Assembly: GCA_937873255.1 (NCBI GenBank)
Contig: CALMVM010000281.1
Span: 1 to 12,856 of the forward strand
Direction: 5' to 3'
Length of the DNA: 12,856 bases
DNA from: an uncultured Verrucomicrobiota bacterium
GTDB lineage: Bacteria; Verrucomicrobiota; Verrucomicrobiia; Chthoniobacterales; SZAS-18
The notes under the pieces: model-generated
The model's database searches: none
What the model saw: the letters and a program-made list of their open reading frames with translations, nothing else
Told to the model about the DNA's origin: nothing
Position numbers and translations under genes: made by a program
Shown here: positions 1-5,791 of the stretch, one piece after another
Layout of the letters: each line of letters starts with the position of its first letter
Numbering within the stretch: position 1 is the stretch's first letter

Positions 1-1
1 C

Positions 2-526
2 ATCAAGGGGTTCGGTGAGTTCGCCAATGGGTTTTTCCACCCATTTTTGACTCCTACCCATCTTCTCGTCCTTCTCAGCGTGGGACTCCTGCTCGGTCAG
101 CGTCCTCCGATACGCTTGCAGAATCCCGTGGGAACTTTTGCGGCGTTTGCCGCAGCCGGACTTGCGCTAACGCTTACCCACGTCGCAATCGGCGTTTATC
201 AGCCGGTTCTCATCGTCCTCGGTCTGTGCGCGGGGGGCTTGGTCGCGCTCGCGGCATCGCTGCCACCGTGGGTCAGTCTGGCAGCTTGTGCCGCTGTGGG
301 GTTCACGCTGGGCCTGGACTCGGGTGTTGATACGAATATTGATGGGAAGGCTGCGGCGACGACGCTGATCGCTACTTGGGTAAGCCTAATTGTCTTGGTA
401 ACCGACATCGCTTTTTACACTTCATTGGTACCACAATGTCAGTGGATTCGAACAGGCATCCGGGTGGTTGGGTCGTGGATCGTATCCATTGGGCTGCTCA
501 TGCTGGCGTTCTCGCTTAGACATTAA
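2..526 (+). CDS. HupE/UreJ-family membrane protein, 5'-truncated by window edge
   Basis: The frame is open to the left edge of the window, and the residues before the first possible internal start (TTG at 47) are clearly part of the protein: a stretch reading GFGEFANGFFHPFLTPTHLL matches the start of the HupE/UreJ_2 family, in which a conserved HP...H follows a short periplasmic segment. The true start is therefore upstream of base 1; 174 residues are visible. The rest is strongly hydrophobic, with about five to six membrane segments (around HLLVLLSVGLLLG, AAFAAAGLALTLTHVAIGVY, LIVLGLCAGGLVALAASL, VSLAACAAVGFTLG, TLIATWVSLIVLVTDIAFY and VVGSWIVSIGLLMLAFSL). Family members are inner-membrane proteins, some next to hydrogenase or urease genes and proposed to transport nickel or cobalt; many others are uncharacterised. 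No urease or hydrogenase gene is visible here, so the substrate is unknown. The gene ends with TAA and is followed by the mobile-element region. Confidence 0.75.
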   Translation: MKGFGEFANGFFHPFLTPTHLLVLLSVGLLLGQRPPIRLQNPVGTFAAFAAAGLALTLTHVAIGVYQPVLIVLGLCAGGLVALAASLPPWVSLAACAAVGFTLGLDSGVDTNIDGKAAATTLIATWVSLIVLVTDIAFYTSLVPQCQWIRTGIRVVGSWIVSIGLLMLAFSLRH

Positions 527-534
527 CCCGTTGG

Positions 535-559
535 AAAAATCACATTTTTAGTGACTAAA
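535..559. repeat. overlapping AT-rich palindromes after the HupE/UreJ gene
   Basis: Two perfect short inverted repeats overlap here: AAAAAT-CAC-ATTTTT (535-549) and TTTAGT-G-ACTAAA (547-559). They begin 8 bases after the TAA stop. They could form an AT-rich transcription terminator or a recombinase/repressor binding site at the element boundary. The sequence alone does not decide between these. Confidence 0.35.
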
Positions 560-631
560 GGGGACATTTGTGTTCTGAAGGCAAGCGATGCAGCATGAAA
601 AATATTTTCGGTGCTACAGACCGATGCTCTG

Positions 632-709
632 GTCCATTTGAGTCCATTGCTGTTCATTTACGTCCGAATATAACATGTTCGTTTTGAGCCGAATGTGCTG
701 TTCGTTCCA
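632..709 (+). repeat. ladder of GTYCRTT direct repeats upstream of the integrase
   Basis: Four units begin exactly 10 bp apart: GTCCATTTGA (632), GTCCATTGCT (642), GTTCATTTAC (652) and the degenerate GTCCGAATAT (662). Two more similar units follow: GTTCGTTTTG (677) and GTTCGTTCCA (700). In addition, TGTTCATTT...CCGAAT (651-669) and TGTTCGTTT...CCGAAT (676-694) form a longer ~24-bp direct repeat. Helically phased direct repeats between the element edge and the tyrosine recombinase gene are what arm-type sites or regulator sites would look like. The array lies in a 272-bp stretch in which I see no gene. Confidence 0.5.
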
Positions 710-798
710 CTTGCCAGCATCCAAAAAGGCTCGATGATGGAGGCCGCAACGATGAGCGAGGAGGACCAACTCCTTCCTCATTCGCTTGCGCCTCACTC

Positions 799-2280
799 AT
801 GGTCAACATCCTCGCTCCCGTCGTCACCACCGGCCCGACCTACGTCAAGGTGGCCAACTTTCCCGGCTTGTACCGCCACGCCCGCAGCGGTCGCTACTAC
901 GCCTGCAAAAAGCAGGGCGGCATCCGCAGGGAGCGTAGCCTCGGCACGTGCGACCGCAAGATCGCGGAACGACGGCTGAAGGAATGGACCGGCAACCTGG
1001 AGAAGGTGGATGCCGAGGTGGAGAAGACGACGCTGCATGAACTCATCGGCCGCTACCTTGTGGTCACCGGCAGCATGAGCGAGAGCAGTCGGGTCACCGA
1101 TCAGAGCATCATCAAGCGGTTCCTGACCTTCTGGTCTCACGGGAAAGATTATCAGGTGCGCTCTATCCGGCCGTCGATGCTGGACGAGTGGCTGACTCAC
1201 GAGGAACCCCGCCTGCGCAACGTGACGTACAATCGCTACGCCGGGTTCCTCAAGCAACTCTTCGACATCGCCGTCAAGGACCGCATCATCTCCGAGTCAC
1301 CCGCCAAGCTCCTGCGTCAGGGCTGGAAGAAGCCGCAGGCTGTCAAGCGGCAGGTGCCTTCCGTCGCTCAGTTCGAGGCCATCGTGGCCGACATCCGTGC
1401 TCAGCGCTTCAGCGACCATGCCGAGCACACGGCTGACTTCGTGGAGTTCCTTGGGCTAGCAGGACTGGGACAAGCGGAGGCATCCTCGCTGACGTGGGGC
1501 GACGTGGACTGGCAGCGCAACCAGATCAACGTGCGCCGCCACAAGACCGACACCCACTTCCAAGTGCCCATCTACGAGCATCTGCGTCCCTTGCTCGACA
1601 AGATGAACCGAGCACGGCGAGGAAAGCGCTCGCCAGCTTCTCTCGTCTTCAAGATCAAAGACGCCAAGAAGGCGCTCAAGGCGGCATGTGACAGGCTCAA
1701 ATTGCCGGCTTTCTGCCAGCGCAGCCTGCGCCAGCATCTCATCGGCAGACTATGGAAGGCGGGCGTGGACCGCAAGCTGATTGCACAATGGCAGGGCCAT
1801 CAGGACGGAGGCCAACTCATTCTTGACACATATACGCAGGTGTTCGGCAGCGACGACGAAGAGTATGTGCGCGGACAATTAGCGAAGATCGGCGGCGGAA
1901 CGACGCCAGCGGTCATGTTGTCCAGCGTAGAGGCATATCGCTCACCTTCTGGAGTCATGAAAGGGCCGCAAAAGAGTCATGCACCTGTTGATCCTCATTC
2001 TGCTCCTGCTGGTCGTTCTGCGCCTGCTGCGGTGAACCCGTACGCGAAGGGCGACAAGGTGCTCACCAAACTTGGTGGCAAGGGCGAGGACGTCGAGGCC
2101 GAGGTCGTTGCGGTGTGGAAGGACGAGGTGCAGGTCAAAACGCCGGATGGCGAGTTGCGCTGGAGGACGATCAGGACGGTGCAGCCGATCAAGGTAGTGG
2201 TCGCTCCCCAGGAGCCGACCAGTGAGGTGAAGCCGAGCGTACGCCGCAGGGGCAAGCCGATGCGCAAGAAGCGACGTTAG
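799..2280 (+). CDS. tyrosine recombinase/integrase with C-terminal SH3-like extension
   Basis: This is a site-specific DNA recombinase, probably the integrase of the element. Residues 23-65 form an N-terminal domain of the arm-binding kind (GLYRHARSGRYYA...SLGT), residues 75-180 the SAM-like core-binding domain, and residues 185-365 the catalytic domain. Visible catalytic-region residues are K249 (RRHKT), R311, H334 (WQGH) and Y345 (LDTYTQV). Two usual residues differ: the first arginine of the TGLR box is glycine (GLGQAE, G224), and the HxxR histidine is arginine (R308-S-L-R311). I recall the same changes in Verrucomicrobiota integrases, so they probably mark a subfamily rather than decay. 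Residues 370-493 are extra: a Pro/Ala/Ser linker, an SH3/Tudor-like patch (YAKGDKVLTKL...DGELRWRTIRTVQP) and a very basic tail. ATG 799 is the only start in frame nearby; the GAGGAGG at 758-764 is too far upstream to serve it. The gene ends with TAG. Confidence 0.88.
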   Translation: MVNILAPVVTTGPTYVKVANFPGLYRHARSGRYYACKKQGGIRRERSLGTCDRKIAERRLKEWTGNLEKVDAEVEKTTLHELIGRYLVVTGSMSESSRVTDQSIIKRFLTFWSHGKDYQVRSIRPSMLDEWLTHEEPRLRNVTYNRYAGFLKQLFDIAVKDRIISESPAKLLRQGWKKPQAVKRQVPSVAQFEAIVADIRAQRFSDHAEHTADFVEFLGLAGLGQAEASSLTWGDVDWQRNQINVRRHKTDTHFQVPIYEHLRPLLDKMNRARRGKRSPASLVFKIKDAKKALKAACDRLKLPAFCQRSLRQHLIGRLWKAGVDRKLIAQWQGHQDGGQLILDTYTQVFGSDDEEYVRGQLAKIGGGTTPAVMLSSVEAYRSPSGVMKGPQKSHAPVDPHSAPAGRSAPAAVNPYAKGDKVLTKLGGKGEDVEAEVVAVWKDEVQVKTPDGELRWRTIRTVQPIKVVVAPQEPTSEVKPSVRRRGKPMRKKRR

Positions 2281-2319
2281 TACTCCGTCGTCCACCTTCT
2301 AGCGAGTCCAGGGAGCCGC

Positions 2320-3324
2320 GTGCATGAGGCCCGCGCCCCTGCGCTCGGCATGACCATCCTTGACCCCGTCGCTGTCGCCAACCTCGCTGTCTTCCTCGTC
2401 CAGCTGCCCCGTGGCAGGACCACCTCACGAAGGCAATCCGCCGCCCCGCCACCCGTCGAGTTCATCTCGCTGGAAGCGGCCCGCGCCACCGGGGAGGTGG
2501 TGGTCTCAGAGACGGGCAGGACCGAGTGCGTGCGGTTGGAGAACCACTCTGAGCGTGACCTCTTTCTCCAAGCAGGCGAGATCCTACGTGGCGGCAATCA
2601 GGACCGGGCCGTGGCGGGTGATCTCATCATCCCCGCTCCCCGGCATGAGCCAGAGAGCTGCATGGTGCCCGTGTTCTGCGCAGAGCCGGAGCGTTCTACA
2701 CCGATGCGGGGCTGGACGCCGGACCTGTTCACGGTCTTCGACCAAACCTGCCCTAGCCGTAGGCTCAAGCGGGAGTTGCGGCTGGGCACTCAGGAGGATG
2801 TCTGGCGCGAGATCACCGCCCTGCGAGATGCGGTGTTCGACATCGTTAGCCACGGCGGTAGAAGGAACACGCCACGCTATTCCGTTTGGGAGCTGATCGA
2901 GACCCTGGAAGAGCTGAGCTGGCTGAAGCCTTACATTCACACGCTGCTGCCGCTGGCGGAGACCCATCTGGAGGCCACAGGGGTTGTGTTCGTCGTTGGC
3001 GGCAGATTCAACAGCGCGGAACTCTACGCCACCCCGGCTTTGTTCCGGCAGCTGTGGCCGAAAACCATCTATGCGATGGTGGTGGAAGCGCTGGTTGAAG
3101 AGAAGCTCAGCGGCGCATCGTGGCAGGGCACCTTGCCGACCAAGGGCGAGGTGACCGCGTGGCTGGCCGCAGGTCATCGGCGCGCGGTGGCAAGCCACAC
3201 CGACAAGATCAACCGGCGGGTGCATCGGCGCATCCGTTCCGGCGGCGGGGTGCTCTGCTTCGAGATGTTGGATCAAGAGCAGGACGGCTTCTGCATCCAT
3301 GAGACGATCCTGCCGAACGAGTGA
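2320..3324 (+). CDS. ARPP-1-like domain protein
   Basis: The protein has 334 residues from GTG 2320, which is preceded by AGGGAG (2310-2315) at short spacing. ATG 2350 is an alternative that would remove 10 residues without touching the conserved part. Residues 18-135 resemble the ARPP-1 family (ARG and Rhodanese-Phosphatase-superfamily-associated protein), with the key stretch ENHSERDLFLQAGEIL at 75-90, GGNQDRAVAGDLIIP at 91-105, and VPVFCAEPERS at 117-127 in the place of the family's 'pVsCvE.gRW'. The rest is mostly helical and contains VVFVVGGRFNSAELYATPAL. No signal peptide or membrane segment is visible. The biochemical role of ARPP-1 is not established to my knowledge. The gene starts 39 bp after the integrase on the same strand, so co-transcription is likely, and it may be cargo of the element. 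Repeat copy A begins just after its TGA. Confidence 0.62.
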   Translation: MHEARAPALGMTILDPVAVANLAVFLVQLPRGRTTSRRQSAAPPPVEFISLEAARATGEVVVSETGRTECVRLENHSERDLFLQAGEILRGGNQDRAVAGDLIIPAPRHEPESCMVPVFCAEPERSTPMRGWTPDLFTVFDQTCPSRRLKRELRLGTQEDVWREITALRDAVFDIVSHGGRRNTPRYSVWELIETLEELSWLKPYIHTLLPLAETHLEATGVVFVVGGRFNSAELYATPALFRQLWPKTIYAMVVEALVEEKLSGASWQGTLPTKGEVTAWLAAGHRRAVASHTDKINRRVHRRIRSGGGVLCFEMLDQEQDGFCIHETILPNE

Positions 3325-3326
3325 AG

Positions 3327-3522
3327 CGTCCGCCCTGTCCGGGGTGTCCGCCCATCTTGCGATGTTCTGCTGATTTTGCCTTAGACTCGGCAACGTACCG
3401 CGAGCGCCTCAGTCCAGTTGCACCGTCGATAGAACATCCCCGCATGCCTACGCCACCCCTCGTCGGTGATCGTAGCAAAAGAATGGGAGCATCATGGTCT
3501 CCCCAGACTGGGTGGGCGGACG
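3327..3522. repeat. ~196-bp dispersed repeat, copy A (MITE-like, imperfect terminal inverted repeats)
   Basis: The left end (3327-3346, CGTCCGCCCTGTCCGGGGTG) is identical to 7852-7871. The right end (3493-3515, containing GGTCTCCCCAGACTGGG) is identical over 23 bp to 8026-8048, with looser similarity just inside it (aaaagaatgggag against aagaaagggcg). The ends are also inverted repeats of each other: CGTCCGCCC (3327-3335) against GGGCGGACG (3514-3522), then TCCGGGGTGTCC against the complement of GGTCTCCCCAGA. The middle ~145 bp hardly aligns with copy B. The copy begins 2 bp after the TGA of the ARPP-1-like gene. It could be a miniature non-autonomous mobile element, a structured RNA or terminator, or a recombination site. 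Confidence 0.6.
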
Positions 3523-3649
3523 GAGGGAGCAGCGGTGGCAGTGGCAGCACTCGATGTGTTCGAGTACGCCCAACGAGTTCCCGTGTCACTAAACTTGCCG
3601 TCCGGCAAATACGTTGACCGCAGGAAACAGTAATTTTAGCATCTGCGTA
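3523..3649. other. non-coding stretch with two short palindromes
   Basis: With repeat A this makes about 325 bp without a convincing gene. It contains ACTCGA-tgtgt-TCGAGT (3549-3565) and TTGCCG-tc-CGGCAA (3595-3608). The second palindrome lies just before the TTG at 3614 and 42 bp before ATG 3650, where an operator for the downstream gene would be plausible. I see no promoter I would defend. Confidence 0.35.
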
Positions 3650-4387
3650 ATGCCCCGTGACCGTCCTCGTCCCCTCCCGAGCAAGATTCAAATTCTTGAC
3701 GGTGCATTCTGCCCGCAAATTGATACTGACCATTATTACGTCATTGCAGAACCTTGGAGCGCCGGGGTTCGTTCTCTGCTGCTCGTCAGCGAAACACTGG
3801 ATGGCAAGCGTGTTTTTAGAGACGTGTTGGCTGCAATGCCTGACCGCGCAACTGAGCGAAAAGACGTTCCGAAGTATCAACAAGCATTGTTCAAGTCGGC
3901 GCTGGCGGTAGTGATGCAGCACTACAAAGAGGCCGTCAGGGCAATGGACAAATTGGGGTTTGTCGAGAACTTACCCGCAGAGTTTATCGACGACCGCCTG
4001 TATGGCGATGCGCTCCCATCTTGGCTGCAGGAGTGGTTAGAAAGGCTGCGGGGAAAGGTTGCCAACTTGGAACCGCCGCCCAGTCTGCTGGCTGAGTTTG
4101 ACGATCTCCTCGGCCGCGGGTTGAGCGATAATCGCAGTGTCAAACGATGGAGCCCGTTGCACCTTCGGGATCGGGAGATCGATGCTAAGAACAACCTCGA
4201 TTGGCATATCTTCGAGTCGTGGGAGGAGTGGGATCAGGAGAAACTTGGCCGGAGGGAGCGGTCAACGAGGCTGTACGGCCGAGAGTTGGATTCGAAGGAT
4301 CTGGATAATTTTTACAGCAAATTAGATTATTTGAGCCTCAAAACTCCGAGAAATCATCGGCATAATAGATACTGGGTACAAATTTAA
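3650..4387 (+). CDS. hypothetical protein (orphan in mobile element)
   Basis: I do not recognise this protein. From ATG 3650 it has 245 residues; the frame is open to a TTG at 3614, which would add 12 residues, and neither start has a clear ribosome binding site. It looks soluble, with no signal peptide or membrane segment. The N-terminal third appears to be beta/alpha (SKIQILDG, DHYYVIAEPW, VRSLLLVSET), and the middle is predicted mostly helical (ALFKSALAVVMQHYKEAVRA, SWLQEWLERLRGKVANL). The C-terminal third is rich in Trp, Asp, Glu and Arg (NNLDWHIFESWEEWDQEKLG) and ends in a basic, aromatic tail (NHRHNRYWVQI). Base composition is lower in GC than in the neighbouring integrase and helicase, which suggests a separate origin. 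It lies between repeat A and the replication module, a usual place for accessory genes. The protein-like composition over 245 residues supports a real gene, but the start is uncertain. Confidence 0.55.
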   Translation: MPRDRPRPLPSKIQILDGAFCPQIDTDHYYVIAEPWSAGVRSLLLVSETLDGKRVFRDVLAAMPDRATERKDVPKYQQALFKSALAVVMQHYKEAVRAMDKLGFVENLPAEFIDDRLYGDALPSWLQEWLERLRGKVANLEPPPSLLAEFDDLLGRGLSDNRSVKRWSPLHLRDREIDAKNNLDWHIFESWEEWDQEKLGRRERSTRLYGRELDSKDLDNFYSKLDYLSLKTPRNHRHNRYWVQI

Positions 4388-4483
4388 AGGGTCCAAAATA
4401 CTCAAAGACAGCATTTTGCAAGACAGCGCCGCAAGAAAAAGGGGCAAAAATGATTTGGCGCCTCGTTCCGGCTTCGGAGATAT

Positions 4484-4720
4484 GTGCAACAATCGCATAC
4501 TCTCAATCAACCGCCGAAAACGCGGCGTGGCAGCACAGTCCTGTTTGGAACTGAAAAGATCGCTTACACGGCCCAAGAGGCCGCTCAAGCGCTTGGGATC
4601 AGCGTCCGGTCCCTGAAAAGGCTGGAAGAACGCGGGCTCATCAAGTCCTGCAAAGCCCTGCGAGTTCGCATCTACTCGCGGCGTGAGTTGGAGCGGTTTG
4701 TCGAGGAGAACTCGTTATGA
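4484..4720 (+). CDS. AlpA/excisionase-type helix-turn-helix protein
   Basis: This 78-residue DNA-binding protein probably acts as the excisionase or transcriptional regulator of the element. Residues 27-77 carry a MerR-like winged HTH of the HTH_17/excisionase type: AYTAQEAAQALGISVRSLKR (first helices and recognition helix), then RLEERGLIKSC and the wing, and RRELERFVEEN as the closing helix. GTG 4484 is chosen as start because GGAGA (4476-4480) sits at good spacing; an ATG at 4482 is in another frame. The first 25 residues are a disordered basic extension. Its stop overlaps the start of the primase gene (ATGA at 4717-4720), which implies translational coupling and an operon with the replication genes. 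In P4-like and related elements such proteins sit next to replication genes and govern excision. Confidence 0.75.
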   Translation: MQQSHTLNQPPKTRRGSTVLFGTEKIAYTAQEAAQALGISVRSLKRLEERGLIKSCKALRVRIYSRRELERFVEENSL

Positions 4721-5736
4721 TGCCTCCCCACCTGCGCGGCGGGGGCTTTCACGTCCCCCCCGAAGCCGTTCTGCCCACCCTCACAGCCTGCGGGGTCGAG
4801 GTCATCGACTCGACGCTGCTCCGTGCCCGGTGCCCGGCGGAAGACCTGCACACGACGCCCACCGGACCAGGGCACTGTGTCATCTTTCCTAACGACGGTA
4901 CTCCGCGCATTTTCTGCCACCACACGAGCTGTGCGGCACATGTCGATGCGGTCAACCGCCGACTCTGGAGCTGTAGCCGCCGGTTGGTCCGGTCCTCAAC
5001 GATGGCGGCTCACGTCGCGCGCCAGCGAAGCGCGCAACAGGCACACCAACATGAGCGTCAAGCGTTGCAGCAGCGTGCCGCCCGCATGCTGCCAACCGTG
5101 TTGGAAAAGTTCCACTGGCCGTTGGATGCGATTGAGGCCGATTCGCCCACGCCGATTATCCTCCCGGTTACCCAGCACCATCGCTATATCCTCGATCTAT
5201 TCGACGACAAGGACGTGGTGTGGACCGGCCAGCGGCTGAACCAAACAGGGCTGCCTTGGCACGACGTGCGTTTCCGCACAGTCAACCACTGGCTGGGTCG
5301 TATGCGCTGCCCCGGTGCATTCATTTGCCCGAGCACCTTCGTGCCTGGCATCTACAGCCGCGCGACTCACAACGTGGTCACCAGGAAATTCTTGGTGGTC
5401 GAGTCCGACAAGCTCGGCCGCGATGAAGTCGGCGCGGTGTTCCGGATGCTGCAAAAGCAGTTCGGGCTGCACCTGCGCGCGGTCGTGGACACGGGCGGTC
5501 GCTCGTTGCACGCCTGGTTCAACATGCCGCCCGCCGCCCTGTTGGAGGGCTTGGAGGCAACTCTCCTTGGGCTCGATTGTGACCCGGCCATGTTCCGCCC
5601 GGCTCAACCCTGCCGCTTGCCCGGCGTCGTGCGAGAGAAGACGGGGCGCTGTCAGGAACTCCTCTACCTTGATCTTGCACCAGTTCCCTCAAGCGCGGCG
5701 GGAGCAATGCTCCACGCGTTCAGCCAGCTCGTCTAA
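4717..5736 (+). CDS. primase-like protein: zinc ribbon plus AEP-type primase domain
   Basis: This is the probable primer-synthesising protein of the element. Residues 39-72 look like a zinc-binding ribbon (C39PAEDLH45 ... IFC67HHTSC72 with a nearby C54), similar to primase-associated ribbons. Residues 73-200 include a helical linker rich in Gln and Arg. Residues 224-310 resemble an archaeo-eukaryotic primase (AEP/PrimPol) fold: an acidic motif after a hydrophobic strand (KFLVVESD, E229/D231), the family's S-x-H motif (TGGRSLHAWF, S263/H265), and a late basic motif (CRLPGVVREK) before a final strand LLYLDL. The catalytic acids are not the classical DxD, so polymerase activity is inferred from fold similarity only. 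Start ATG 4717 overlaps the preceding HTH gene by four bases; the helicase gene starts 55 bp downstream. Together these form a primase-helicase pair that P4-like elements usually encode as one fused protein. Confidence 0.68.
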   Translation: MMPPHLRGGGFHVPPEAVLPTLTACGVEVIDSTLLRARCPAEDLHTTPTGPGHCVIFPNDGTPRIFCHHTSCAAHVDAVNRRLWSCSRRLVRSSTMAAHVARQRSAQQAHQHERQALQQRAARMLPTVLEKFHWPLDAIEADSPTPIILPVTQHHRYILDLFDDKDVVWTGQRLNQTGLPWHDVRFRTVNHWLGRMRCPGAFICPSTFVPGIYSRATHNVVTRKFLVVESDKLGRDEVGAVFRMLQKQFGLHLRAVVDTGGRSLHAWFNMPPAALLEGLEATLLGLDCDPAMFRPAQPCRLPGVVREKTGRCQELLYLDLAPVPSSAAGAMLHAFSQLV

Positions 5737-5791
5737 CCACCCACCGAAACGATCACGTCAGAAACCAACCAACAACAAACCAAACACCAGC

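Noticed and set aside
695..979. 94-codon frame with an ATG-ATG start upstream of the integrase
   Set aside because: Overlaps the integrase N-terminus in another frame and translates to Ser/Ala/Arg-rich low complexity.
3321..3617. 98-codon frame whose GTG overlaps the stop of the ARPP-1-like gene
   Set aside because: It runs through repeat A, the matching frame in copy B stops after a few codons, and the translation has low-complexity composition. The nucleotide repeat, not a protein, is what is conserved.
5315..5791. 159-codon N-terminal extension of the helicase frame
   Set aside because: Overlaps the primase gene in a different frame, is Arg/Ser/Cys-rich as out-of-frame GC-rich DNA is, and an ATG at 5792 precedes the recognisable domains.
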